Assembly (NCBI RefSeq): GCF_000373365.1 | Contig: NZ_KB891274.1 | Location: 1-64,000, forward strand | Source of the DNA: Parafrankia discariae | GTDB taxonomy: Bacteria > Actinomycetota > Actinomycetes > Frankiales > Frankiaceae | Length of the DNA: 64,000 nt | Direction: 5' to 3' | The notes under the pieces: model-generated | Database searches by the model: none | What the model saw: the letters and a program-made list of their open reading frames with translations, nothing else | What the model was told of the DNA's origin: nothing | Made by a program: the position numbers and the translations under genes | Shown here: piece after piece, positions 34,871-42,906 of the stretch | How positions within the stretch are numbered: the stretch's first letter is position 1 | Layout of the letters: each line of letters starts with the position of its first letter

Positions 34871-35353
34871 ATGGAGCGCAAGAGCTTCGCGGACATGAAC
34901 TGCTCGGTGGCGCAGTGCCTCGAGGTCGTCGGCGAGTGGTGGACGATGCTGATCCTGCGCGACGCCTTCCTGGGGGTGAGCCGCTTCGACGACTTCCAGC
35001 GCCGGCTCGGGATCTCCCGCAACGTGCTCACCCAGCGCCTCGCCGGCCTGGTCGAGGCCGGCGTTCTGACCAGGACCGCCTACCGGGAACACCCGCCGCG
35101 CTACGACTACCGGCTCACCGACAAGGGCCGCGACCTGTGGCCGGTGCTGTCCGCGATGCGGCAGTGGGGCGACCGGCACGCCGCGCCCGCGGGCCCGCCG
35201 GTGATTGTGCGGCACCGCGGCTGCGGCGAGGTGTTCCACACGGTGCCCACCTGCTCGCAGTGCGGTGAGCCGGTGGGCCCGGCCGACGTCCGCGCCGCCG
35301 TCGGCCCCGGGGGCAGCGCGGATCTGCTGCCCGGCCCCGTGGCGCGGGCCTGA
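34871..35353 (+). CDS. HxlR family transcriptional regulator with C-terminal Cys pair
   Basis: 160 aa from ATG. The HxlR winged helix is clear: CSVAQCLEVVGEWWTMLILRDAFLGVSRFDDFQRRLGISRNVLTQRLAGLVEAGVL and YRLTDKGRDLWPVL. The C-terminal extension has RGCGEVFHTVPTCSQCGEPV, with Cys-x2-Cys and a further Cys that could bind zinc. HxlR proteins often respond to reactive electrophiles or drugs. It is divergent from the MFS exporter and probably regulates it and itself. Confidence 0.9.
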   Translation: MERKSFADMNCSVAQCLEVVGEWWTMLILRDAFLGVSRFDDFQRRLGISRNVLTQRLAGLVEAGVLTRTAYREHPPRYDYRLTDKGRDLWPVLSAMRQWGDRHAAPAGPPVIVRHRGCGEVFHTVPTCSQCGEPVGPADVRAAVGPGGSADLLPGPVARA

Positions 35354-35376
35354 ACCTCGGCGAGGCCCTGAAACTC

Positions 35377-35548
35377 AGCGCAGGCCCGAACGCACGAAGG
35401 CGTCGACGATGTGGCGGGTCGGGTAGTCGCCGACGTCACGCAGGTTGAGGATGCCGGGCAGGTCCAGCGCGCGGGCCGAGGGGGGCCACCAGGCCGTTGG
35501 CCGCCGCGTCGAACATCGCCTCGACCAGGCGCTCTGGTGAGTCGCCCG
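35377..35548 (-). pseudogene. possible N-terminal remnant of a tyrosine phosphatase (IphP type)
   Basis: The minus strand encodes RLVEAMFDAAANGLVAP in one frame (about 35548-35490). A different frame then gives LDLPGILNLRDVGDYPT and VRSGLR before a stop near 35377. NLRDVGGYPT followed by RSG/RSD is the start of IphP-type tyrosine phosphatases, whose catalytic HCxxGKDRT should follow but is absent. So this looks like a truncated, frameshifted fragment. Similarity is by eye and limited to about 30 residues. Confidence 0.35.
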
Positions 35549-35569
35549 CGGCGGGGAACCGTCACTCAC

Positions 35570-35616
35570 CAAGATAGTCAACAGTGTTGACGTCGCCGCC
35601 GGCCCGTTGTGATCTT
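35570..35616 (+). repeat. 47-nt conserved intergenic element, copy 2
   Basis: CAAGATA, then GTCAAC-AGT-GTTGAC, 18 nt of unrelated sequence, then TGATCTT. It has the same order and spacing as the copies at 813 and 43904. It lies between a phosphatase-like remnant and the 3' end of a convergent membrane-protein gene, with no plus-strand gene directly downstream. Confidence 0.6.
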
Positions 35617-35701
35617 GTTTCATTTCCGATGGATCCATTCCACCTGGCCGGGAGGGACCCACGGTTCGTCGGCCGCAGCGCGCCGCTAGTGACGGCCGGG
35701 G

Positions 35702-36730
35702 TCAGCGGCTTGGCGGGTCCGAGCGCCACACGACGCGTAGCCCGGCGACGCGGAAAAGGTCGATGACGGCCGCCACGGTGATGAGGCTGAACGCGAGGGC
35801 GAACGTCGCTCCGGTGACGTTGTCCTCCCGGCCCCAGCGGCCGTAGCGGAGTGAATGCGCGACCGGCATCAGTGACCATGTTCCACCGATCACAAAGGTT
35901 GTCACGACCCAGCCGGGTCGTCGCGGGCTGGCCGCGGTCGCCACGAGGGCGGCGACGGCGACGGTGGCCGGCACGACCATCTCGACGGTGTCGAGGAGTC
36001 CGCCTGGGGAGCGGTAGGCGGTCAACGGCCAGTTCCAGCTGGCGCCGATGTACGTCCGGTGCAGGAACAGCGCGCTGCGGGCGGTCGCGATGGACAGGAG
36101 CAGGACGAACGCGGCCGCGGCGGTGAAGAGGTCGCGGCGGCGGACTGCTGGTGGCATGCCGGCGGCAGCCATTCCGGCGAGCAGGCCCAGGACCATGAGC
36201 AGGTACATCTGTGGCCGTTCGGCGGCGGTGTGCGCGGCCGCCGGCACCACCGCACACACCGCGAGGCAGGTGATCCCCAGCAGTCCGCGGGCGACCCGGC
36301 GGGCGCCGAGTGCGGCGGCGGTGAACGCGAGGACCGGGATCGGGTAGATGACAACGCCGAGAGTGACGAAGGGGCCGAAGGTCAGGCCGGTGCTGGACGG
36401 CTCGTAGCCGTGGTTGTCCGGGAACGGTTCGGGCAGTACTTCGGCGACGACGAGCAGGAACATCGACAGCGTGGCAGTGGAGGCCAGCGCCAGGATCGCG
36501 ATGCGGTGCCGAACCGCTGCGGGTATCAGGCCGAGTGTGACACCAAAGCGGGCGGCGAGGCCGTGCACGATGAGGTCCGCGGCGTCGACGGGGCTCGGTC
36601 CGGTGCGTCCGCGGGCGTCCGCGATGTCCAGCAGGGTGGCGAGGACTTCGTCTTCGTTCGCCTGCCGCCAGCTGCGGGGGTAGCACCGCAGCAGTCGGCG
36701 GTAGGCGCTCTCGAGGTGCGGGGCTGTCAT
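35702..36730 (-). CDS. membrane protein co-transcribed with PadR
   Basis: 342 aa from the ATG at 36730, which overlaps the padR stop (ATGA). The N-terminus LESAYRRLLRCYPRSWRQANEDEVLATLLDIADARGRT is typical of actinobacterial membrane proteins paired with PadR regulators. After residue about 75 come several hydrophobic segments (IAILALASTATLSMFLLVVAEV, LGVVIYPIPVLAFTAAALGA, YLLMVLGLLAGMAAAGMP and others), probably eight. Function unknown; the partner regulator suggests a stress or drug-linked role. Confidence 0.75.
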   Translation of the reverse strand: MTAPHLESAYRRLLRCYPRSWRQANEDEVLATLLDIADARGRTGPSPVDAADLIVHGLAARFGVTLGLIPAAVRHRIAILALASTATLSMFLLVVAEVLPEPFPDNHGYEPSSTGLTFGPFVTLGVVIYPIPVLAFTAAALGARRVARGLLGITCLAVCAVVPAAAHTAAERPQMYLLMVLGLLAGMAAAGMPPAVRRRDLFTAAAAFVLLLSIATARSALFLHRTYIGASWNWPLTAYRSPGGLLDTVEMVVPATVAVAALVATAASPRRPGWVVTTFVIGGTWSLMPVAHSLRYGRWGREDNVTGATFALAFSLITVAAVIDLFRVAGLRVVWRSDPPSR

Positions 36731-37071
36731 GCCTGTGCCGCGCGCGGCCGGGTCCGTGAGCGTAGCCGGCGGTCGGCCTCGGCGGCGTTCGCGCGCAGCC
36801 GGGCGGCCTGTTCGGTGAGAACCTCGGCGCCGGCGTCGGTGAGGTCGTAGTAGCGCCGCAGGCGACCGTCGACGACCTCTTCGCCGGTCCGGCGTACCAG
36901 CCCCTGGTCGGCGAGCCGGCTGAGGGCCGCGTAGAGGGTGCCGGCTCGTAGGGTCACCCGGCCGTCGGAGATGGCGTCGACCTCCTGGATCAACGCGTAT
37001 CCGTGTTTGGCCCCGTCCGCGAGAGCCGCGAGGACCAGGAAGGTCGGCTCGCGTATGTCCTCGATACCCAT
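36727..37071 (-). CDS. PadR family transcriptional regulator
   Basis: 114 aa from ATG. The PadR winged helix is complete: EPTFLVLAALADGAKHGYALIQEVDAISDGRVTLRAGTLYAALSRLADQGLVRR and RRYYDLTDAGAEVL. A short C-terminal helix (AARLRANAAEADRRL) should make the dimer. The stop codon overlaps the start of the membrane-protein gene. A perfect 16-bp palindrome immediately upstream overlaps the likely -10 (TATGAT), consistent with autorepression. Confidence 0.9.
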   Translation of the reverse strand: MGIEDIREPTFLVLAALADGAKHGYALIQEVDAISDGRVTLRAGTLYAALSRLADQGLVRRTGEEVVDGRLRRYYDLTDAGAEVLTEQAARLRANAAEADRRLRSRTRPRAAQA

Positions 37072-37077
37072 TTGACC

Positions 37078-37093
37078 ATCATATTCATATGAT
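37078..37093 (-). promoter_or_regulatory. PadR operator palindrome
   Basis: Perfect arms ATCATAT and ATATGAT around TC. On the minus strand TATGAT lies 6 nt before the ATG of padR, so the site overlaps the -10 of a probably leaderless promoter. The AT-rich patch stands out in this GC-rich DNA. Confidence 0.65.
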
Positions 37094-37199
37094 CTTTATA
37101 TGGGTCGATGGCTGTCGTGTAGGGAGTGGGGGTTCCGCGGAACCTCATGATCGACGGCCGCCGTGTTCCCTCGGTGGCGACTCGGGTGGTGTCGAGTGG

Positions 37200-37901
37200 T
37201 CAGACGGGGCGTAGGGAGGTGAGGAGGCGGTGGGTGGTCTCGAGGGTTTCGGCGAGGTCGGTGGCGCTGGGCGGCCGGCCTGGTGCGGTGGTGCTGGCGG
37301 CGGTGTCGAAGTAGCGCTGGGCGAGCATCGCCGCTTTGAGGCGGGAGGCGCTGTGGGGGCAGGTGACGCTCAGCCGGCGGGCGGCTCGGCCGGCGGCGGT
37401 GAGGAGTTCGGGGGTGGGTGGGGTGGTGCTTTCGGTGCTGGCGGCGTGGCCTACGCGTAGGTAGTGGTAGGCGAGGTCGTCGACCCGGTCGTAAGGGGGG
37501 CGTTCTCGGAGCAGGGCTCCGGTCGGACTGGCGAAGATCAGGGTGTGGATGAGTGTGCCGGTGGCGGCCAGGGCGATGGTGGTGGTGTACCAGGGGGTGC
37601 CCAGGTGGGTTCCGGTGAGGTAGCGGGTGGCGACGACGGCTGCCAGTGTCCAGCCGGGGGTGAGGAGAAGGGCGCCGATGGTGATGCCGGTCAGGCGGCG
37701 GCTGCGCCGGTAGCGGCTGGCGGCCTTGGCGACGGGGTCGTGCGCCGGGGTGGTCGTCCCGGTGGCGGCTGCCGGCGCGGGTGGCGGCCCGGTGGGTGCG
37801 GGGTGGGGTGGCTGCTCGCCCGTGGGGTGGGTGCGGGGTGGTGGGACGGTGGCCGAGGGGTCGGGTGCGGGGCTTGTCCGTTCCTGTACTTCGCGCATCA
37901 T
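37200..37901 (-). CDS. hypothetical membrane protein with Pro-rich N-terminus
   Basis: 233 aa from the ATG at 37901 (GGGAGAGG upstream); an ATG at 37925 is also in frame. Residues 1-60 are Pro/Thr/Ala-rich and probably disordered. Two membrane helices follow (LTGITIGALLLTPGWTLAAVVATRYL and YTTTIALAATGTLIHTLIFA). A cytoplasmic helical tail contains RVDDLAYHYLRVGHA and ATDLAETLETTHRLLTSL. I do not recognise the family. It stands alone between the PadR pair and the TetR/MFS pair. Confidence 0.6.
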   Translation of the reverse strand: MMREVQERTSPAPDPSATVPPPRTHPTGEQPPHPAPTGPPPAPAAATGTTTPAHDPVAKAASRYRRSRRLTGITIGALLLTPGWTLAAVVATRYLTGTHLGTPWYTTTIALAATGTLIHTLIFASPTGALLRERPPYDRVDDLAYHYLRVGHAASTESTTPPTPELLTAAGRAARRLSVTCPHSASRLKAAMLAQRYFDTAASTTAPGRPPSATDLAETLETTHRLLTSLRPV

Positions 37902-37951
37902 GATCAGACAGCCTCTCCCGATCATTACCAGGAGTTAGATCGTATGTCGAA

Positions 37952-38641
37952 TCAGGTGACGGTCGGCTGCTTAGACACGCCTGGACGCGCGGTGCCACCG
38001 GGCCCGGATCCGGTGCCGGCGGCCGGCTGGCTTCGGGTGGGACGCATCCCGGCGAAGATGAAGTCGAGGTGACGCTGGCAGGCCGGGGCGGGGTCGTCGT
38101 CGCCGGCGGGTGCCTCGACGATTCCGCGCAGTGAGCGCAGGGTCATCAGGACATCGGTGAGTGTGACGTCGTCGCGGATGGCGCCGGCCTGCTGGGCGTC
38201 GTGGAGCAGGTCGGCGGCGGCCTGGCGCATCTTGGCCTGTTCGGGGGCGGGGGCGCGTTCCCACAGCCGGGCGAGGCAGCCGCGGTGGGCGGCCATGGTG
38301 TTGGCGACCGCGCGGACGTAGCGTTCCAGGCCGTGTCCGTCGGGGGTGGCCCGGGCGGTGTCGGCGGCTCCGCCCATCTCGGTGAGGATGGCGTGGATCA
38401 GGTGTTCGATGAGGGCCTGTTTGGTGGGGAAGTGGCGGTAGAGGGTGCCGATCCCGAGGCCGGCGCGTTGGGCGATGTGTTCGACGCCGGCCTCGATGCC
38501 CTCGTCGTTGAAGACCTCGATGGCGGTGGTGATGAGGCGTTGGCGGTTGGCGGCGGCGTCGCGGCGCAGCCGTGGACCCGCCTCGGTGGCGGTGCCGTCC
38601 CCGGTGTTCCGGTTGGCACCGCCGGTCGCCGTGGAGATCAC
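37952..38641 (-). CDS. TetR family regulator downstream of MFS exporter
   Basis: 229 aa from GTG. TetR HTH: RRDAAANRQRLITTAIEVFNDEGIEAGVEHIAQRAGLGIGTLYRHFPTKQALIEHLI. The C-terminal part (LERYVRAVANTMAAHRGCLARLWE, LTDVLMTLRSLRGIVEAP) fits a TetR ligand domain; the tail is low complexity. It lies 116 bp downstream of the MFS gene on the same strand, so it is probably made from the same transcript and represses it at the 29-nt palindrome at 40237. Confidence 0.85.
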   Translation of the reverse strand: MISTATGGANRNTGDGTATEAGPRLRRDAAANRQRLITTAIEVFNDEGIEAGVEHIAQRAGLGIGTLYRHFPTKQALIEHLIHAILTEMGGAADTARATPDGHGLERYVRAVANTMAAHRGCLARLWERAPAPEQAKMRQAAADLLHDAQQAGAIRDDVTLTDVLMTLRSLRGIVEAPAGDDDPAPACQRHLDFIFAGMRPTRSQPAAGTGSGPGGTARPGVSKQPTVT

Positions 38642-38757
38642 AGTCGAGTCCGCCTCAGAATCGTCACCCGATCATCGGGCTATCACCCTAACCGGGTGAG
38701 CCGACGGATCGTGGTTGACCGGACAGTCCGGGTCTGGTCGGCGTAGCGCGGGTCTGC

Positions 38758-40224
38758 TCATTCCGGGTCGGCTCCGAGCAGGGTGCCGCCGGGGACCAGC
38801 CCGAGTTCGGGGTGCGGCAGGTCCTCGGCGGTCGCCGGGTGGCCGCGCCGGGCGGCGGGGATGGCCAGGGCCGCGAGCAGGGCGAGCACGGTGGCGCCGG
38901 CGAGCATGAGGAAGCCGTGGGTGTAGCCGGCCTCCCGGGGCAGGCCGCCGGGCGCGGCGCCGGAGGTGACGACGGTGGCCATCAGCGCGGCGCCGATGGA
39001 GCCGCCGATGGTCCGGATGTTGGCGTTCATGCCCGAGGCGACGCCGGTCTGGGTGGCGGGGACGGATTCGACGATGAGACTGGCCATGGCGGAGAAGGTC
39101 AGGCCGATGCCGATGCCCATCACCGCGGCGGCGATGTAGAGCTCCCATTTGTCGTCGTGGGCGAAGGCGAGCAGGGAGAACGAGGCGATCGTGACCGCGG
39201 CGCCGGTGACGACGACCGCCTTGGCGCCGAAGCGGGCGGCGAGCGGGCCGGAGGCGATACCAACGATGAACATGGTCACGCTGAGGGGCAGCAGGATCAG
39301 CCCGGATTCGGTGATGGTCGCTCCGAAGCCGTATCCGGCGGAGGGGGGTGTCTGGACGAACTGCGGCAGGAAGGCCATGAAGGCGTACATTCCGACGCCG
39401 ACGAGCAGGGCGACGAGGTTGGCGGTCCAGACCGCCGGCAGGCGCATCATGGTCATGTCGATGAGGGGGGCGGCGGAGCGGGCCTCGACGAGGGCCCAGG
39501 TCGCGCCGAGCAGCACGGCGCCGACGAGCAGGGCGATCACCGCGCCGGAGGTCCAGCCCCAGTCCGGGCCTTCGGACAGGCCGAGCAGTAGGCAGACCAG
39601 CCAGGCGGACAGCAGCAGCGCCGGCGGGATGCTGATGCGCGTGGGGGTGCGGATGGCGGATTCGGGGATGAACACGACGGCGGCCGCGGCGGCGATCAGG
39701 ATCATGATCAGGGGAACCCAGAACAGCCAGTGGTAGTCCAGCAGGTCGACGATCGGCCCGGCGAGGACCAGGCCGAGGCCGGCGCCCACCGCGGTCAGTG
39801 CGGCCAGGACCCCGATGGCGCTGGAGACCTTGGTGGGGGGTAGCTCGTCGCGCACGATGCCGAACGCCAGCGGGAGGACGCCTCCGCCCACCCCCTGGAT
39901 CACCCGAGCGATGATCATCAGGGTGATTCCGGTGGCGAGGGCGGCCAGGGCTGAGCCGATCGCGAGGGCGGCCAGGGCGACCAGCAGCATTTTCTTCTTG
40001 CCGACGCTGTCTCCGATGCGGCCCATGATCGGGGTGAAGATCGACGCGGAGAGCAGGTAGGCGGTCAGTACCCAGGTGACCGTGGTCTGGTTGGTGTGCA
40101 GGGCGACCATGATCGTCGGTAGTACGGGGTTGACCAGGGACTGCAGGAGCGCGTAGGTGGCCACCGCGAGTGCGAGCACGGCGAACGTGACCTGGTGGTG
40201 GGTTCTGCGGGCGGGTTGGATCAT
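38758..40224 (-). CDS. DHA2 family MFS drug exporter (14 TM)
   Basis: 488 aa from ATG with GGAGG upstream. Helix 1 lies near VATYALLQSLVNPVLPTIMVALHTNQTTVTWVLTAYLLSASIFTPIMGRIGDSVGKKKML, which includes motif A. Motif C region: GAGLGLVLAGPIVDLLDYHWLFWV. About 14 membrane helices; the C-terminal 40 residues are hydrophilic. It is expected to export toxic compounds. Its promoter has a 29-nt perfect palindrome and it is followed by its likely repressor gene. Confidence 0.9.
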   Translation of the reverse strand: MIQPARRTHHQVTFAVLALAVATYALLQSLVNPVLPTIMVALHTNQTTVTWVLTAYLLSASIFTPIMGRIGDSVGKKKMLLVALAALAIGSALAALATGITLMIIARVIQGVGGGVLPLAFGIVRDELPPTKVSSAIGVLAALTAVGAGLGLVLAGPIVDLLDYHWLFWVPLIMILIAAAAAVVFIPESAIRTPTRISIPPALLLSAWLVCLLLGLSEGPDWGWTSGAVIALLVGAVLLGATWALVEARSAAPLIDMTMMRLPAVWTANLVALLVGVGMYAFMAFLPQFVQTPPSAGYGFGATITESGLILLPLSVTMFIVGIASGPLAARFGAKAVVVTGAAVTIASFSLLAFAHDDKWELYIAAAVMGIGIGLTFSAMASLIVESVPATQTGVASGMNANIRTIGGSIGAALMATVVTSGAAPGGLPREAGYTHGFLMLAGATVLALLAALAIPAARRGHPATAEDLPHPELGLVPGGTLLGADPE

Positions 40225-40236
40225 GGACCCTCCAGG

Positions 40237-40265
40237 CTTGCGGAGCGGAGGCTCCGCTCCGCAAG
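40237..40265 (-). promoter_or_regulatory. 13-bp inverted repeat upstream of the MFS exporter
   Basis: Arms CTTGCGGAGCGGA (40237-40249) and TCCGCTCCGCAAG (40253-40265) are perfect with a 3-nt spacer, 13 nt before the start codon. The size and symmetry fit a TetR-type operator; the TetR gene downstream in the operon is the obvious candidate. Confidence 0.7.
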
Positions 40266-40463
40266 GAGCGTAACAGGAGCGGATCCTCCGTTCCCGCCGA
40301 GGCGCGGGCCGTCGCCCGCCGCGCCGTACCGGCCGGGCGGGCCCCTCCCGGCCTCCGGTGTCGCCCTGGCCGCCCGTGCCCTCCTCGACGCCGCCGAGGG
40401 GGGCTGGTGAATGCTTTGTCCAGGCCGTCGTGTCGGCGGCCGGTGCGAGTGAAAGGTGATCCG

Positions 40464-41210
40464 ATGGCGGTGTCCCGACGTGACGTCCCGACGGCAGACG
40501 GGCCGATGGACGTCTATCTCCACGCCCCCGAGGGCGGGGCTCCGGCCCCGGTTGTGATCATGTACCCGGACGCCTACGGCGTCCGGGACACGGTGCATCG
40601 GATGGCGGCGCGGCTGGCGTCGGCGGGCTACCTGGTGGCGGTGCCGAACGTGTTCCACCGCGCGGGGGCCGACGCGACGCCACCGGCGAAGATCGACTTC
40701 GCCGATCCGGAGCAGCGCGCCTGGCTGGGCCGGGTCACCTCCCAGGCGACCCCGCCGCGGGTGATGGCCGACACCGGCGCACTGCTGGACGTCCTGGCCG
40801 GTGAGCCGGGCGCGCTGGACGGCCCGGTGGGGACCATCGGCTACTGCATCGGCGGCCGGATGGCGTTCACCGCGGCGACGGCGCACCCGGAGCGGGTCGC
40901 GGCGGCGGCGTCGATCCACGGTGGTGGGCTGGGCAGCGACGATCCGTCCAGTCCGTACCTGGCGGCGGACCGGATCCGCGCCGCGCTGTACATCGCGATC
41001 GCCACCGACGACCCCCACCACACCGCCGCTGACCACGCCCGGCTGGTGGCGGCGCTGGACGAGGCGAAGGTGGACTACGAGACGGAGATCCTCCCGGCTC
41101 GGCACGGGTTCGCGCTCGTCGACTTCCCGGTGTACGACGAGGCCGCGGCGGAGCGGCACTGGGAGAGGTCGCTGGCGCTGTTCGCCCGCGCCCTGCACCC
41201 GGCGGCCTGA
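40464..41210 (+). CDS. dienelactone hydrolase family protein
   Basis: 248 aa from the ATG at 40464 (GAAAGGTGAT upstream). The fold signs are VVIMYPDAYGVRDTVHRMAARLASAGYLVAVPNVFHR, the nucleophile elbow GYCIGGRM (Cys), Asp in IAIATDDPHH and His in PARHGFALVDFP. This Cys-Asp-His triad is characteristic of dienelactone hydrolases, which open lactone rings in aromatic degradation, but many homologues have other esterase roles. No aromatic pathway genes are adjacent. Confidence 0.88.
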   Translation: MAVSRRDVPTADGPMDVYLHAPEGGAPAPVVIMYPDAYGVRDTVHRMAARLASAGYLVAVPNVFHRAGADATPPAKIDFADPEQRAWLGRVTSQATPPRVMADTGALLDVLAGEPGALDGPVGTIGYCIGGRMAFTAATAHPERVAAAASIHGGGLGSDDPSSPYLAADRIRAALYIAIATDDPHHTAADHARLVAALDEAKVDYETEILPARHGFALVDFPVYDEAAAERHWERSLALFARALHPAA

Positions 41211-41241
41211 CCTTCGCCCGTGGGCCTGCGCGCCGCCCGGT

Positions 41242-42474
41242 TCACCGCGGCCCCACCGCCGGTTCGGCCGGGGGTGGGGTACGGGCGGCGCGCAGCTCGG
41301 CGGTGAGCTCGTCGACCTGCCGTTCGGCGCGTTCGGCGCGGACCCGGGCCTCGGCGCGGGCGTCGGTGAGCACGGCGAGCCGCTCGGCGGCGGCCTGCTG
41401 CTCGGCCGCCAGCCGGGACGCCGCCTCGGCCCGGGCCCGTTCCCGCTGGTCGGCGGCGCTGCTCCGTTCCCGTTCGAGGTCCTCGGCGGCGGCCGCGCGG
41501 ACCCGGGCGGTCTCGGCCTGGGCGTCGGCGTGCGCGCGGACCAGTTCGTCGCGTTCGCGGCGGGCGTCGTCGCGGATCCGGTCGCGGTCGGCCCGCAGAT
41601 GGTCGCGGTCCACCCGCAGCTCGCCGAGGGCCGCCGCGTCACGCTCGGCGGCCCGTTCCGCGGCCTGCAACGCCACGGTGAGCCGGTCGGTCTCCGCGCT
41701 CAGTTCGGCACGGACCCGTTCGGCGTCGGCGCGGACCCGGCCGATCTCGGTGGCCGCCTCCCGCCGGGCCCGCTCGATCTCGGCGTCGGCGCGGGCCCGT
41801 TCCTGCTCGAGGCGGGTCTCGGCGTCGGCGTGGGACGCCGCCACGGCCGCGGCGAGCGCGTCGGCGTGCGCCGTCTCGGCGGCGGCCAGGCGCCGCTCGG
41901 CGTCCTCGAGGGCGGCGACCGCTTCGGCGGCGACCGCCTCGGCCTCGGCGCGGGCGGCCTGCTCGGCCCGGGCGGCCTGCTCGCCGCGTACCGCCCGGGC
42001 CACCGCCTCCGCGACCCGTTCGGCGGCGTCGGCTTCGGCCGCCTCGACCTGCGCCTCGGCGCGGGCGACATCACCCAGGCCGGCCATCTCCCGGGAGAAG
42101 CCGTCCAGGGAACGGGTCAGGTCGGCGGCGAGCGCACGGATCTGCGCGGCGAGCTCGTCGGCGCGCAACCGTCCGGCGGCGATCGGCCGGGCGACCGGTG
42201 GGTGGGCCGCCGTCGGATCCCCGCCGAGGGGTGGGGTGTTCTCCCGGCGGGCGAGGTCGCGGCGACGCCGGTAGGCCGCGAGCCGGTTGTGGGCCGGGTC
42301 GTCGCAGTAGGACGGCGGCCGTCCGGGCCGGTCGGCGGGTGCGGTGGGCCGCTCGCAGCCGGGGAAGACGCACCGCGGTGCCGGTGATGGCGCGGTCTGG
42401 ACACCACCTGTCCGGGTCGTGGCGCTGGGATCGTCGTCTGCCGGTGTCGTCCCGGGATCGTCGGCCGAGCTCAT
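41242..42474 (-). CDS. long coiled-coil protein with Cys/His N-terminal motif
   Basis: 410 aa from the ATG at 42474; the open frame extends upstream without a better start. Residues about 34-60 contain CVFPGCERP, then GRPPSYCDDPAHNRLAAYRRRR, a Cys/Cys/Cys/His set that may bind zinc. Residues about 100-395 are an almost unbroken Ala/Glu/Arg coiled coil (AEAQVEAAEADAAERVAEA, ERVRAELSAETDRLTVALQ). No catalytic domain is visible. Similar layouts occur in plasmid or chromosome-associated coiled-coil proteins, but I cannot assign a function. Confidence 0.7.
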   Translation of the reverse strand: MSSADDPGTTPADDDPSATTRTGGVQTAPSPAPRCVFPGCERPTAPADRPGRPPSYCDDPAHNRLAAYRRRRDLARRENTPPLGGDPTAAHPPVARPIAAGRLRADELAAQIRALAADLTRSLDGFSREMAGLGDVARAEAQVEAAEADAAERVAEAVARAVRGEQAARAEQAARAEAEAVAAEAVAALEDAERRLAAAETAHADALAAAVAASHADAETRLEQERARADAEIERARREAATEIGRVRADAERVRAELSAETDRLTVALQAAERAAERDAAALGELRVDRDHLRADRDRIRDDARRERDELVRAHADAQAETARVRAAAAEDLERERSSAADQRERARAEAASRLAAEQQAAAERLAVLTDARAEARVRAERAERQVDELTAELRAARTPPPAEPAVGPR

Positions 42475-42906
42475 GCCTCCGGTTCTACCGGACGAACCCC
42501 GAAGTGGATCGTGCGCGACCCGGGTGGCGGCCGGGGAAACGGCGGGTGACCCGTGCGCGCGGGGTGGACGCGGCGGGGTGGACGCGGTAGGAACGGGACC
42601 TGAGAACGCGCTGGTGACGGCTGGAGCCGCTGACGAGGCCGCTGAGGTGGATCGGCTGCCCTTCCGGCACCGGCGGTGTCCGCGCCCGTGCCGGTGCCGT
42701 GGGTCGTCAGGCGACCCGGGTGCCGCCCGATCCGGGGAGGTGAGCCCGATCCCGCTGTCGCAGGCTGGGCGCTCTCCTCGCGCGTTCACCAGATCCGCCG
42801 GCCGACCCGCTCACCGCGCCGCCCGCTGAGGCGTCCGGCGCCGGGCGGCGCCGTGCGCGGGACCGGTGCGCCGTGCAGTGCGCTCTCGGTGTTCCGGAAG
42901 GTCCTC
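42475..42906. other. 432-bp region between coiled-coil gene and methyltransferase
   Basis: No supported gene. Open frames here are in-frame extensions of the two flanking genes. TAGAAC about 8 nt before the coiled-coil ATG could be the -10 of a leaderless transcript, and GGAAGG before 42907 is the methyltransferase ribosome site. Confidence 0.4.
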
